A stretch of DNA of 64,000 nt from NCBI RefSeq assembly GCF_000275725.1, contig NZ_AJTS01000036.1, forward strand, positions 1-64,000. Direction: 5' to 3'. Positions 1 to 9,289 of the stretch are shown here, in pieces (the first letter of the stretch is position 1; every line of letters begins with the position of its first letter). The notes beneath the pieces were generated by a model. That model saw only the letters and a program-made list of their open reading frames with translations. It was not told the origin of the DNA and did not search any database. The position numbers were made by a program, and so were the translations under genes. Origin of the DNA: Vreelandella stevensii S18214 (GTDB taxonomy: Bacteria; Pseudomonadota; Gammaproteobacteria; Pseudomonadales; Halomonadaceae).

Positions 1-835
1 CATCCAGCGCCAGGGCGTTGGGCGCAGCCTGATCGCGCCCCTGCGCAACCTCAGTGGCCGTCAGGGCACCCGGGTCTTCCGAGCGCGGGTTATCCAGCAC
101 GTTGATAATGGCCGTCAGTGCCCGTTCACTGCCCAACTCACGGCGCAGCTTGGCATTCAGCAGGTACTTTTCCGTGGCGCTCTGCTCGCGATAACCATCC
201 ACGTTGAGAGCCGTCAAGCTGACATGATGCGACCAATCCCCCTGCGCGCCACCGTGCTGCAGCGCCACTTTCTGATAGCCATGGCTGCCCGCCCCCAGGC
301 GGATGCGTGTGCCAGGGTTGTCGCGCCCATCGGCCGTGGTCACGTCGATCACGCCCCCGGCAGCATTACCGTAGAGCACCGATGAGGGGCCGCGAATCAC
401 CTCGATCCGTTCGGCGCTGTCCAGATCGATGGCATCCAGCTGCGCTTGACCATCCGGCAGGGTATACGGAATGCCATCCACCATCACCGTAATCCCCCGT
501 ACGCCAAACGGCGCCCGGGCACCAAAACCACGAATGGCGATACGCTGGCCCTGGGCAAAATTATCGCGGTTCTGCAGCGATACCCCGGGCACCCTGTTCA
601 GCGACTCATCCAGCCGCACCCGCTGCTGCCCCTGCTGGATCTCCTGAGCGTCGAGGGTCGAAACAGCCGCTGGCGTGGCATAGAGTTCACGGGCCAAACG
701 GGGAGCGCTGACCTCCACGGCAGGCAGCACGGTAGTGGCCTCGGGCGCAGTTTGCGCCGCCGCCGGGGTCATCACCACCGACCCCAACAACAGCGCCAGC
801 GGTGTATGTGAAAACGGTAATTGAAAACGATGCAT
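1..835 (-). CDS. TonB-dependent outer-membrane receptor, N-terminal part (runs off the window)
   Basis: This is the first 278 codons of a TonB-dependent receptor; the rest lies to the left of the window. The ATG at 835 begins a polypeptide with a hydrophobic signal stretch (about residues 10-28), then a plug domain that includes RIAIRGFGAR, VMVDGIP and VIRGPSSVLYGNAAGG, the usual order for plug domains. The spacing and wording of these motifs recall the YncD/PqqU group of receptors, but the substrate cannot be read from the plug alone. Such receptors import scarce ligands (iron chelates, cofactors) across the outer membrane using TonB energy. It is divergent from the Pmp3-family gene at 930; no riboswitch is evident in the 94 bases between them. 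Confidence 0.9.
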   Translation of the reverse strand, partial: MHRFQLPFSHTPLALLLGSVVMTPAAAQTAPEATTVLPAVEVSAPRLARELYATPAAVSTLDAQEIQQGQQRVRLDESLNRVPGVSLQNRDNFAQGQRIAIRGFGARAPFGVRGITVMVDGIPYTLPDGQAQLDAIDLDSAERIEVIRGPSSVLYGNAAGGVIDVTTADGRDNPGTRIRLGAGSHGYQKVALQHGGAQGDWSHHVSLTALNVDGYREQSATEKYLLNAKLRRELGSERALTAIINVLDNPRSEDPGALTATEVAQGRDQAAPNALALD

Positions 836-929
836 GGATTCCCTTCCCAATGATTGGCGCTCAGCCTAAGCTGAACGATAGTGTAAGTGGTTGGTCTTAT
901 AGGTTAGCTAAAAAAGCAAAGGAGGCTTT

Positions 930-1103
930 ATGGCGTTGACAGCGACAGACCCGATCAAGATGATTTTTGCGGTGATCTTCCCCCCTCTCGGGGTGTTTCT
1001 CGAAGTCGGGCTAAAAGGACATTTCTGGCTCAATATCCTGCTGACCCTGTTTGGTTTCATACCGGGCATCCTTCATGCGTTCTATGTCATCTTGAAACAC
1101 TAG
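930..1103 (+). CDS. Pmp3/YqaE family small membrane protein
   Basis: A 57-residue protein with two hydrophobic segments (about 10-25 and 32-54) separated by a short EVGLKGHFWLN stretch, matching the Pmp3/YqaE (UPF0057) family in length and in the PPLGVFLE and NILLTLFGFIPGILHA signatures. Family members sit in the cytoplasmic membrane and are linked to salt and cold stress and to membrane potential. A strong ribosome-binding site (GGAGG, 921-925) lies five bases before the ATG. The 3' end is odd: the last codons and the stop belong to the first copy of a 19-bp tandem repeat. Confidence 0.88.
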   Translation: MALTATDPIKMIFAVIFPPLGVFLEVGLKGHFWLNILLTLFGFIPGILHAFYVILKH

Positions 1104-1142
1104 GGTCATCTTGAAGCACTAGGGTCATTTTGAAGCACTAGG
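1086..1142 (+). repeat. Three tandem copies of a 19-bp unit spanning a stop codon
   Basis: Units at 1086-1104, 1105-1123 and 1124-1142 read GTCATCTTGAAACACTAGG, GTCATCTTGAAGCACTAGG and GTCATTTTGAAGCACTAGG. The first unit encodes the last codons and TAG of the Pmp3-family gene, so the repeat arose by duplication of the coding tail. Because 19 is not a multiple of three, the extra copies are not read in the same frame. Confidence 0.9.
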
Positions 1143-1281
1143 CCTTTCGTATCCACTCGGTCCAGCAAACGCCGTTTTGCCTCGCGCACAGCGGCGTTTC
1201 TCCACCCGCCCTATCCCTGCCGGGCTGTGTATCTATCAGAGTACCCTCATCCTCCTGACATGCGCACTTGCCGGAGCATCA

Positions 1282-1497
1282 ATGAACCGTATCAACCCCA
1301 ACAAGCTACACCACAGCAAATGGACAGCCGCCACGCCCCGCAACAAGGAAAAACATTTCATCGTGACCCAGCTGCTGCGCGACGAGGAAGAGCAGGTCGT
1401 CGATATTGTGCTGGAAGCCGTGCACTCCCACCGTGAAACCACGCTGCCTTGGCAGGCGCTCAAGGATGACCAGACGTGGAAAATGGGCTGGAAATAG
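1282..1497 (+). CDS. Trp-rich conserved protein, TIGR02450 type
   Basis: A 71-residue protein beginning MNRINPNKLHHSKWTA and containing NKEKHFIVTQLLRDEEEQ, LPWQALKD and a C-terminal WKMGWK. This is the pattern I know from the TIGR02450 family of small tryptophan-containing proteins of marine gammaproteobacteria; its function is unknown. The ATG at 1282 was chosen because the family homology starts there and CCGGAG lies at the right distance upstream; the frame stays open further upstream to 1177 but without family character. It stands alone, before the cold-shock gene. Confidence 0.75.
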   Translation: MNRINPNKLHHSKWTAATPRNKEKHFIVTQLLRDEEEQVVDIVLEAVHSHRETTLPWQALKDDQTWKMGWK

Positions 1498-1719
1498 GCC
1501 ATTCCATGGCAATACTCAAAAAATAATCACGAAAGGCTTTGACCCGGCAGCGCAAGCATGACACTGTAGCGTCAGTTGGTTAGTAAGCAAGCAGCATGGT
1601 TTCAGTTGCGTACGATCTTTTTCGTTAGCCTGAATATTGTATTCCTTGTTTCACCCGCTACTTCATCTGGGTCATACCAGGAATTTTATTAAGGCGCATC
1701 AGCGCAAAGGATCTACACA
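1498..1719 (+). other. Leader region of the cold-shock gene
   Basis: This 222-base gene-free stretch precedes the cold-shock ORF. It holds T-rich segments and a TTGACC (1539-1544) that could be a -35 box, but I find no convincing -10 at 17 bases. Long structured 5' leaders are usual for cspA-type genes; whether this one folds in that way is inference. No other gene is seen. Confidence 0.3.
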
Positions 1720-1926
1720 ATGGCAACTGGCACAGTTAAATGGTTTAACGACACCAAAGGCTTCGGTTTCATCGCTCCTTCTGACGGTGGCGACGATCTG
1801 TTTGCACACTTCTCTGAAATCCAGTCTGACGGCTTCAAAACCCTGCAAGAAGGCGCTAACGTCTCTTTCGACGTTACCCAGGGTAAAAAAGGCCTGCAGG
1901 CTTCTAACATCAAGCAAATCTCCTAA
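1720..1926 (+). CDS. Cold-shock domain protein
   Basis: A 68-residue single cold-shock domain protein (usual length 65-70). It carries GTVKWFND, the RNP1 motif KGFGFI (about residues 14-19) and the RNP2 motif DLFAHF (about 26-31), the aromatic surfaces that bind single-stranded RNA and DNA. Family members act as RNA chaperones or transcription antiterminators in cold and in growth transitions. Codon use is strongly biased toward preferred codons, as expected for a highly expressed gene. It is monocistronic, with a clear intrinsic terminator downstream. I cannot say which of the organism's several Csp paralogues it is. Confidence 0.95.
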   Translation: MATGTVKWFNDTKGFGFIAPSDGGDDLFAHFSEIQSDGFKTLQEGANVSFDVTQGKKGLQASNIKQIS

Positions 1927-1982
1927 GTCTTCGGACTTGAGCATTTGCTGGAACCCACGCCCTGTGTGATGGGTTCCACCAG

Positions 1983-2008
1983 AAAGGCCCGCTTCGGCGG
2001 GCCTTTTT
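1983..2008 (+). terminator. Rho-independent terminator of the cold-shock gene
   Basis: AAAGGCCCGC (1983-1992), a TTCG tetraloop and GCGGGCCTTT (1997-2006) form a perfect 10-bp stem ending in a T-run. It lies 56 bases past the csp stop codon and just before the convergent rlmA stop. Confidence 0.93.
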
Positions 2009-2030
2009 GCGTTTGAGCGTCATCTGCGAA

Positions 2031-2876
2031 CTACACTCGCTCCCAGACGATGAGCCGTGCATCCACGGTCAACGACAGCGCCTCCAGATTCGCCGCTCGC
2101 TCACGGCCTTCGGCACTGGCGCGGTAAAGGTGAGGCGTCATGGCCAGCAAATCGCCAATCGGCTCGGCCCCCTTCAGGGAGACCGCATAGCGCAGCTCAT
2201 GCGCTGAATGCGCCACAAAGCCTGCGGGCACCTCAGGGGACTTTTCACGGGCGGGCTTCAGGGTCGGGTAGATGACCTCACGCAGCTCTCGCAAATGCTC
2301 AGCCCCCGCTTCCACCTGCAGCAGCTGCCCACCCGGCTTGAGTACCCGCGCAAACTCCGCATGCACCGGAAAGCCGAACAGGCACAGCACGCTGTCCAGC
2401 GTGGCCGACTGAACCGGCAGCTGCGCATTGCTGCCCACCACCCAACGGCACGTCTCGGCCCCCTGCCTGGCAGCCGCCAACACCGCCCACTTGGAAATAT
2501 CCAACCCCATCAGCGCCAGCGACTGTTCGGCAGGCCATCGCCCCGCCAGCTCACGCAGGTAGTACCCCTCGCCACACCCCGCATCCAGGCAGTGATACGC
2601 CTCCTGCCCATGCGCATGGCGCTGGAGGATCTCGCTCACCGCCTCGGCAATCGGCCGATAATGCCCCGCCGCCAGAAAACGCTGGCGGGCAGCCACCATG
2701 GGCTTGCTATCGCCGGGGTCCGTCGAGCGCTTCTGCTGCACCGGCAGCAGGTTCACATACCCCTGCCTGGCCACATCGAAAGCGTGACGAGCGGCACATC
2801 GCCACGTATTGCCTTCCAGATAGAGCGGTTCACCATCGAGCGGGCAGGCCAACGCCTGAAAGGGGGTGCTATTCAT
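2031..2876 (-). CDS. rlmA: RlmA-family 23S rRNA (guanine-N1)-methyltransferase
   Basis: A 281-residue protein beginning MNSTPFQALACPLDGEP. It has the RlmA architecture: a small zinc-binding head with C...RCAARHAFD, then the signature QGYVNLLPVQQKRS and DPGDSKPM, then a SAM-binding Rossmann fold with LDAGCGEGYY as motif I. RlmA enzymes methylate N1 of a guanine in helix 35 of 23S rRNA (G745 in E. coli). The start at 2876 was preferred to the upstream ATG at 2918 because homology begins there. In the zinc head the second of the four ligands seen in E. coli (CPLC) is Asp here (CPLD); this may be common in related genera. The gene converges on csp and is divergent from the aas-like gene. Confidence 0.88.
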   Translation of the reverse strand: MNSTPFQALACPLDGEPLYLEGNTWRCAARHAFDVARQGYVNLLPVQQKRSTDPGDSKPMVAARQRFLAAGHYRPIAEAVSEILQRHAHGQEAYHCLDAGCGEGYYLRELAGRWPAEQSLALMGLDISKWAVLAAARQGAETCRWVVGSNAQLPVQSATLDSVLCLFGFPVHAEFARVLKPGGQLLQVEAGAEHLRELREVIYPTLKPAREKSPEVPAGFVAHSAHELRYAVSLKGAEPIGDLLAMTPHLYRASAEGRERAANLEALSLTVDARLIVWERV

Positions 2877-3038
2877 CAATGGGGATTCTCTTGGCAGCCT
2901 TGTCGAGCGTATGCGCAAGCACGCTATACTGCATCACCCTGCAAGACGATCAGTTTCAAAACCGACCACGATACCGGAAAGCCCGCACAACACAATGCGC
3001 GCAGGTGTATCAAGCATCCGGCAACAAGGCGAGACACC

Positions 3039-6000
3039 ATGCAAGCATTGCTGCGCAGCGCGGGCGCCTGGCCCTACCTGATGGCCATTTTCCTCAATGC
3101 GTTTGTGGATCTAGGGCACAAGATCGTTATCCAGAACACGATTTTCAAAAGCTACGACGGTACGCAACAGGTGGTGCTGACGGCGCTGGTGAATGGCCTG
3201 ATTCTGCTGCCGTTCATTCTGCTGTTCAGCCCTGCGGGCCATCTTTCCGATCGAATCCCCCGCGTCAGCGTGCTGCGCGTCTCGGCCTGGGCGGCCGTGG
3301 CGGTGTCGCTCGGTATCACGGCGGCTTACTACCAGGGCTGGTTCTGGCTGGCGTTTGCCATGACGCTGCTGCTGGCCATTCAGTCGGCCTTCTACTCCCC
3401 TGCCAAGTACGGGTTGGTGAAAGGGCTGTTTGGCAAGCCACGTTTGGCAGAGGCCAATGGGCTGGTGCAAGCCGTCACCATCGCCGCGATACTGGCAGGC
3501 ACCGTGGCCTTTACCGCGCTGTTCGAATACTGGGTGCCTGCGGGCGGCGGCTCCCCTGACGAGCTGCTGCGCCACATTGCCCCGTTGGGTTGGCTGCTGG
3601 TCCTCAACAGCGGACTGCAGGTGGTCGCTCTGTACCGCTTGCCGCTGGACCCACCGCGCTCCGCGCCCACCCCCTTGACCTGGGCGCGCTACCGCAGCGG
3701 CACCGCCCTCAGGGAAAACCTGCGACTGATTGCCCAGCAGCCCGTACTGCGGTTGTCGATCATCGGCCTGGCCACGTTCTGGTCGGTGGGCCAGGTGCTG
3801 CTGGCCGCCTTTCCGTCCTATGCCAAGGATGCGCTTTCCATCGATAACACGCTGGTGCTGCAAGCCATCCTGGCTGCCAGCGGGATCGGGATTGCGCTGG
3901 GGTCGCTGCTGGCCAGCTCGCTGTCCCGCAACCGCATCGAAACCGGGCTGATTCCGGTGGGAGCCGTTGGGGTCGCCATCGGCTTGTGGTGTCTTCCCCT
4001 GTTCACGACGCCCGCCAGCCAGGCATTGAACTTCGTGTTCATCGGCATCATGGGCGGACTGTTCATCGTACCGCTGAACGCGCTGATTCAGTTCCATGCA
4101 GCCGACCACCAGTTGGGCACCGTGATGGCCGCCAATAACTGGATCCAGAACCTGGCCATGCTGGGCTTTCTGGCGCTCACCGCGCTGTTCGCTCTGGCAG
4201 GGGTCGATAGCCACTATCTGCTGCTGTTGATTGCCAGCGTTGCCATGGCGGGCGGCGCTTACACTATCTTGAAACTGCCGCAGAGCCTGGTGCGCTTCGT
4301 ATTGGGGTTTCTGCTCACCCGCCGCTACCGGGTTGAAGTGCATGGCCTGGAGAACCTGCCTGCCCAGGGGGGCGTACTGCTGCTGGGCAACCATATCAGC
4401 TGGATCGACTGGGCCATGGTGCAGATTGCCAGCCCACGCCCCGTGCGCTTCGTGATGCTGCGCTCCATTTATCAACGCTGGTACCTACGCTGGTTTTTCA
4501 AGGCCCTGGGCTGCATCCCCATCGAACGCGGCGAACAGGCCGACATTGCGCTGGCCAAAGTGGCCAACATGCTCAATGCAGGCGAGGTCGTGTGCCTGTT
4601 TCCAGAGGGTGCCATCAGCTATAACGGCCAACTGGGCGAGCTGCGCCGAGGTTACGAGCGCGCCTGCCAGCAGGCCGACCCGAGTGTGTGCATCGTGCCC
4701 TTCTATCTGCGCGGGCTGTGGGGCAGTCAGTTCTCCCGCTCCTCCAGCAAGCTGAAGGAGCTGCGCAACTCGCCGCTGCACCGCGCCGTGGTGGTCGCCT
4801 TTGGCAAGCCGCTGCCGAAAGACACCTCCGCCGATGTGCTCAAGCGGCGCATTTTCGAACAGGCCACCCACTCCTGGCTGCACGCCATGGATACCTTGCC
4901 CAGCCTGCCCTGCGCCTGGATCAAAAGCGTCAAACGCCGCCCCAGCGCGCCTGCCGTGGCAGATACGTTGGGTAGCGCATTGAGTGCCGGCCAGGCGCTC
5001 ACGGGCAGCCTGTTGATCGCCAAGCGTCTGATGCGCCACAGTGCCCAGGAGCCCGTCGTCGGGGTGTTGCTGCCCACCAGCTCGGCGGGGGTATTGGCCA
5101 ATATGGCGACGCTGTTGGCGGGTAAAACGCTGGTCAACCTGAACTATACGGCCAGCCAGGAAGCCCTGGCCTTTGCACTTCAGCAGGCAGAGGTACGCAC
5201 GCTGCTCACCTCCCGACGCTTTGTCACCAGGCTGGAGCAGCGCGGCCTCGACGTCACACCGCTGTTGGCCAGCCTTCGCGTTCTTTACCTGGAAGACCTG
5301 CAGGCCAGCATGACGCGCCGGGAGCGGCTGATGACCTGGCTAGCCGTTCGCAGCCTCCCCGGTTGGCTGCTGCAAACGCTCTTCTGCCGCGCACAGGATG
5401 CCCGCGCTACGGCGGCTATCCTGTTCTCCAGCGGCAGCGAAGGAATGCCCAAGGGTGTCATGCTCAGCCACCGCAACCTGATGGCCAATATCAAGCAAAC
5501 CTCCGACGTACTGAACACCCAGCACGACGATGTGGTGATGGCCTCGCTGCCGACATTTCATGCGTTTGGGTTCACGGTGACTCAGCTGCTGCCACTGGTG
5601 GAAGGGCTGCCCCTGGTCTGCCACGCCGACCCGACCGACGTATCCGGGGTTGCCAAGGCCGTCAGCCAGCACCAGGCCACCATCATGTTCGGCACCTCCA
5701 GCCTGCTGCGGCTGTTCAGCCGTCACCCCAAAGTGCAAGCCGAGCAGTTGCACAGCCTGCGCATCGTGGTCGCCGGTGCCGAGAAGCTGGATGAGCGCGT
5801 GCGAGAAGGCTTCATGGCCAGGTTCGGCAAGCCCATTTATGAAGGTTACGGGGCCACCGAAACCGCTCCGGTGGTCTCGGTCAACTTGCCCGATACGCTG
5901 GGCTCCCGTTCGCAGCCGCTGCAAAAGGGGCATCAGCCGGGCACGGTGGGCATGCCGCTGCCGGGCACCAGCGTGAAAGTGGTCGACCCGGAAAGCCTGG

Positions 6001-6512
6001 ATGAACTGCCCACCGGGCAAGCCGGTATGGTGATCGTCAGTGGCCCTCAGGTCATGCAGGGCTACCTCCATGACCCCGAACGCACTGCCTCGGTGCTCAA
6101 GACGCTGGATGGGCAACGGTGGTACGTCACGGGCGATAAAGGATACATGGACGAAGACGGCTTCTTGACCCTCATCGACCGCTACACGCGCTTTGCCAAG
6201 ATCGCCGGAGAGATGGTCAGCCTGACCGCCGTGGAGAACGCCGTCCGCGCAGCCCTCGAAGAGGCCGACACCCCCTTGATGGCAGTCAGCCTACCCGACG
6301 CACGCAAAGGCGAGCGGCTGGTACTGCTATCGGAAACACCCCTAGACCGCCAGGCAACCGCCTCGGCCATGCGCAGCCAAGGCACCCCCAACCTGATGAT
6401 TCCAGACCACTGGCTCACAACGGCTGCCCTGCCCCGCCTCGGCTCCGGCAAAGCCGACTTCGCGGGCGCCAAGCGGTTGGCCAAGGAGCAGTTGGATATG
6501 GCCAACAACTAA
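3039..6512 (+). CDS. aas: LplT-PlsC-AMP ligase fusion: lysophospholipid transporter / acyltransferase / acyl-ACP synthetase
   Basis: A 1157-residue three-domain protein. Residues 1-415 form an MFS transporter of the LplT type; residues 425-620 are a PlsC acyltransferase with the HX4D motif in NHISWIDW (451-458) and FPEG at 521-524; residues 660-1157 are an AMP-forming ligase with ILFSSGSEGMPKG (about 794-806), EGYGATETAP and YVTGDKGYMDEDGF. In E. coli LplT and Aas are two proteins that flip and re-acylate lysophosphatidylethanolamine at the inner membrane; here all steps are in one chain. The ATG at 3039 follows AAGGCGAG and starts the first transmembrane helix; the frame stays open upstream without homology. 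No key motif is missing. Confidence 0.9.
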   Translation: MQALLRSAGAWPYLMAIFLNAFVDLGHKIVIQNTIFKSYDGTQQVVLTALVNGLILLPFILLFSPAGHLSDRIPRVSVLRVSAWAAVAVSLGITAAYYQGWFWLAFAMTLLLAIQSAFYSPAKYGLVKGLFGKPRLAEANGLVQAVTIAAILAGTVAFTALFEYWVPAGGGSPDELLRHIAPLGWLLVLNSGLQVVALYRLPLDPPRSAPTPLTWARYRSGTALRENLRLIAQQPVLRLSIIGLATFWSVGQVLLAAFPSYAKDALSIDNTLVLQAILAASGIGIALGSLLASSLSRNRIETGLIPVGAVGVAIGLWCLPLFTTPASQALNFVFIGIMGGLFIVPLNALIQFHAADHQLGTVMAANNWIQNLAMLGFLALTALFALAGVDSHYLLLLIASVAMAGGAYTILKLPQSLVRFVLGFLLTRRYRVEVHGLENLPAQGGVLLLGNHISWIDWAMVQIASPRPVRFVMLRSIYQRWYLRWFFKALGCIPIERGEQADIALAKVANMLNAGEVVCLFPEGAISYNGQLGELRRGYERACQQADPSVCIVPFYLRGLWGSQFSRSSSKLKELRNSPLHRAVVVAFGKPLPKDTSADVLKRRIFEQATHSWLHAMDTLPSLPCAWIKSVKRRPSAPAVADTLGSALSAGQALTGSLLIAKRLMRHSAQEPVVGVLLPTSSAGVLANMATLLAGKTLVNLNYTASQEALAFALQQAEVRTLLTSRRFVTRLEQRGLDVTPLLASLRVLYLEDLQASMTRRERLMTWLAVRSLPGWLLQTLFCRAQDARATAAILFSSGSEGMPKGVMLSHRNLMANIKQTSDVLNTQHDDVVMASLPTFHAFGFTVTQLLPLVEGLPLVCHADPTDVSGVAKAVSQHQATIMFGTSSLLRLFSRHPKVQAEQLHSLRIVVAGAEKLDERVREGFMARFGKPIYEGYGATETAPVVSVNLPDTLGSRSQPLQKGHQPGTVGMPLPGTSVKVVDPESLDELPTGQAGMVIVSGPQVMQGYLHDPERTASVLKTLDGQRWYVTGDKGYMDEDGFLTLIDRYTRFAKIAGEMVSLTAVENAVRAALEEADTPLMAVSLPDARKGERLVLLSETPLDRQATASAMRSQGTPNLMIPDHWLTTAALPRLGSGKADFAGAKRLAKEQLDMANN

Positions 6513-6543
6513 TGCCAAGGAATGCATGCCTCGACTTCGATCA

Positions 6544-7326
6544 TCACTTACCAGATTGCGTGGTATGCAGGTGCAACGCATGGGCAAAGAAGCCAAGCAC
6601 CTTCTGGTAGTGGAGATTCTGCCCTTCACTACCAGGAATGTGGTCCTCGCCAGCGTAGTAATGAACCTCCGGTTCGCGACCATGGTGACGCAAGCGCTGC
6701 TCAAGGCGTTTTGTCATCTCTACCGACCACATTTGATCATCGGTTCCGTGAGAAATGAACAGCGGGCCTGGATAACGTTCGATCTCGATAGGCGTTGTGG
6801 GCAGTAGACCATCATGACGCCCACGCCATTGCCAGGCTCGCTGACGGGCGTCCCAGGCTTGCCAACCAGGGTCGCCTGCATCCCGAAAACTTCGCGCATC
6901 GAAGGCGCCGCACACTACATCGGGTGGGCTATGCACGGCGATGGCGTCAGGCAAGCCAGGCATTGCCTCACGCGCCATCAGGGCACCCAGCAGTAGGGCT
7001 TGCTCGGCACCGCGAGAAACGCCGTAGAGGCCGACCCAGTCAGCCGCATAACCAGAAGCGCGTAACGCTAGCAGCGCTTCAGCGCTGCGCTCCAAGGGAT
7101 AATCAATGATGTGTCCCGCATTCCAGACGTTGCCACCCTGCGAATAACCCAATGGAAACGCCAGGTATCCATGTGCAGCCAACAGCATCGCATCTCGATG
7201 GCTCCATCCCGACCAGGCCCCTTCCGAACCATGCAGCAGCATCACGGCAGGAAACGGCCCTTCACCGGTAGGGCCATAGGTCACGCCCCAACCAGGCAGC
7301 ATCCGTTGCACGATATTGAGTGTCAT
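6544..7326 (-). CDS. Alpha/beta hydrolase, acyl-CoA thioesterase (BAAT C-terminal) type
   Basis: A 260-residue soluble protein with the alpha/beta-hydrolase pattern: AVMLLHGSEG (oxyanion region, about residues 27-36), the nucleophile elbow GVSRGAE near residue 120, an acid-bearing strand PLFISHGTDDQMW and the histidine in AGEDHIPGS near the end. The sequence around the elbow and the tail resembles the C-terminal domain of bile-acid-CoA:amino acid N-acyltransferase/acyl-CoA thioesterases more than esterases. No signal peptide is visible, so it is probably cytoplasmic. It converges on the aas-like gene with only 31 bases between, and shares no obvious operon partner. The substrate is unknown. 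Confidence 0.75.
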   Translation of the reverse strand: MTLNIVQRMLPGWGVTYGPTGEGPFPAVMLLHGSEGAWSGWSHRDAMLLAAHGYLAFPLGYSQGGNVWNAGHIIDYPLERSAEALLALRASGYAADWVGLYGVSRGAEQALLLGALMAREAMPGLPDAIAVHSPPDVVCGAFDARSFRDAGDPGWQAWDARQRAWQWRGRHDGLLPTTPIEIERYPGPLFISHGTDDQMWSVEMTKRLEQRLRHHGREPEVHYYAGEDHIPGSEGQNLHYQKVLGFFAHALHLHTTQSGK

Positions 7327-7387
7327 CTCGCTAATCTATCTCCGTCATGTTCTTGATATCGGCCCGCATATCTGGGCAAATGCGCCC

Positions 7388-9209
7388 CTAGTCGGGGGCG
7401 CTGTTGCCTCCGGTTTCTGCGCTGCCTTCGCTGCTGGCGTCTCCGCGGTTGTCGCTGCTGCCTTCACCGGGCCCGCGGGGGGTGCGTTCATGGGTTTCCT
7501 GGCGGGCGCTCGACGTGGTTCCCGAGCGCTGGCCTTGGCCCTTGGCAACGTCGTGGTGGCTGATGACCATGACCTCGCGGGGCCACCATTCGGGGTGCTC
7601 ATCGCGGATGTAGGCCATGAGCTGCTCGCGGATGTTCATTTCGGCGGTCCAGCCCGATAGCGGGTCGGAGGTCATCAGGTAGCAGGTGACGGTCTGTGCA
7701 TGTGCCGTTTGGCCTGTGACGTAGCACAGCAGCTTGTGGTGCTCGACCACGCACTCTTCGGCCTCGGCAAACTCGATAAATTTTTCACGAATTTTGGAGA
7801 TGTCGGCACTCAAGTGCAGCGTCAGCTCCAGAAAGCGATACATCTTGGCACTTTTGACCGACAGGTTCTCGAAAGGCTTCGAGATGAAGTAGGTCACCGG
7901 TACGATCAAGCGACGCTCATCCCAGGAGCGCAGGCGGATAAAGGTATAGAAGATACCCTCTACGTAGCACCATTGGCCTTCGAAGATCACCAGGTCACCG
8001 ATGCGCACCGGCTTGGCCAGCGAAAGCTGAAAAGAGGAGAGAATGTTGCCCAGCACCGCCTGGCCCGCAATGCCCACCAGCACGGCCAGCACGCTGGCCG
8101 AGGCCAACAGCGAAAGGCCCAGGGATTCGAACAGCTTGATCTGCCCCAGCACGTACACCGATACCGACACCACCGTGACCAGGATGATGCCGCGCCGCAA
8201 GGCATACAGGCTGGTCAGCAGACGACGCTTGTCGCGGGGTTTGGTATCGTCGATTTCCCCCACCAGGTGACGCGTCATGCGCAGCATGATGGTATCCACC
8301 AGGCGTAGCGCGATGGTGCCCCCGCCCCAGGCCATCACGGCAATCAACAATACCCGGAAGGTGGTAGTCGCCACGGCGGAAAACGACACCACGTAATCCA
8401 GCAGTGCCTGAGTGAACAGCGCCATCACGATCAGCGCAACGGGCACCCCGATCTGGTCGGCGAAGATGGTCGACACGCCGGAGGGCAACAGGCGCGCCAC
8501 GAGCCTCACGGCATAGTAGGCCACGACGCCCACTCCGCTCACCGTCAGCAGAAACAGCGGAATGGCCAGCCACTCCCAGACCTTCAGCATGCCGAACGAG
8601 GTCTTGAACCGCTCGGGGATATACTGCTCGATCACCGAAGGCCCGTACTCTTCATACAGCTCGGGAATCGCTGACACGCTTTCCGGCATCACCAGCCACA
8701 CGGGGTCTTCGTCGGGGATGCGGTAACGGCCCAAGCGCACATCGTACGCATCGCCATTGATCTGCAACGAGGCCAGCTCGATATTACGTCGGGGTTGGCC
8801 GGTCATCGGGTTCTGGCCGGACGGGTCTTCAATGGCCGCATCCTGGCGCCCGGACAAGTTGGAGGCATTGAGCCACTCGCCGCGCCGCAATACTTCGGCC
8901 AGCTGCTCGGCCAGTTCGGCCCCCCGGCCGGGCTGCTCACCCGAGTCGATATCCGCCAGGTTGAGCAGATGCCCGGCGGCCGCGTAGTCCCCCCTCCTCG
9001 GTGAGCGTCAGGAAGCTGCGAATCGCTTCCCTGGGCGTTAGCCGCTTGACCTCTTCCGGCGCTTCGCCCAGCCCGGCATTCAGCGTGTCTGCAGTGAACC
9101 AGCGCTCATCTTCGCTCTCGTCGCCCTGGCTCTGCGCCAGGCCCATGTGCGAGAAACATAGCGCTACCAGCAGTACTAGCCAGTATCGCCATCCGTGTGT
9201 TTTCGTCAT
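7388..9209 (-). pseudogene. MscS-family mechanosensitive channel gene with a one-base frameshift
   Basis: Two adjacent minus-strand frames together give one channel protein. The first (9209 to about 8990) encodes a signal peptide and the start of a periplasmic domain, ...REAIRSFLTLTEEG; the second (to 7388) encodes the rest of that domain, transmembrane helices and the MscS core (AVLVGIAGQAVLGNILSSFQ) with SLAKPVRIGDLV, and a hydrophilic tail. The switch falls in a run of six C on the plus strand (8989-8994). With five, the reading continues EEGDYAAAGHLLNLADIDSGE and joins the second frame, giving about 606 residues. The cause is either a sequencing slip or a real frameshift or phase-variable tract. 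MscS-type channels release solutes on osmotic downshock, which matters to a halophile. Confidence 0.8.
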
Positions 9210-9289
9210 TCTCGCCTCTATCCGTGCTTATGGTTGGACCAAGTACAGACCACGATAGCCCGTGAGGCAAGTCACGCCCCGGCGGGCGG

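Noticed and set aside
3111-4475. 454-codon open frame opposite the aas-like gene
   Set aside because: Gln/His-rich antisense reading with no motif; the plus-strand gene is certain.
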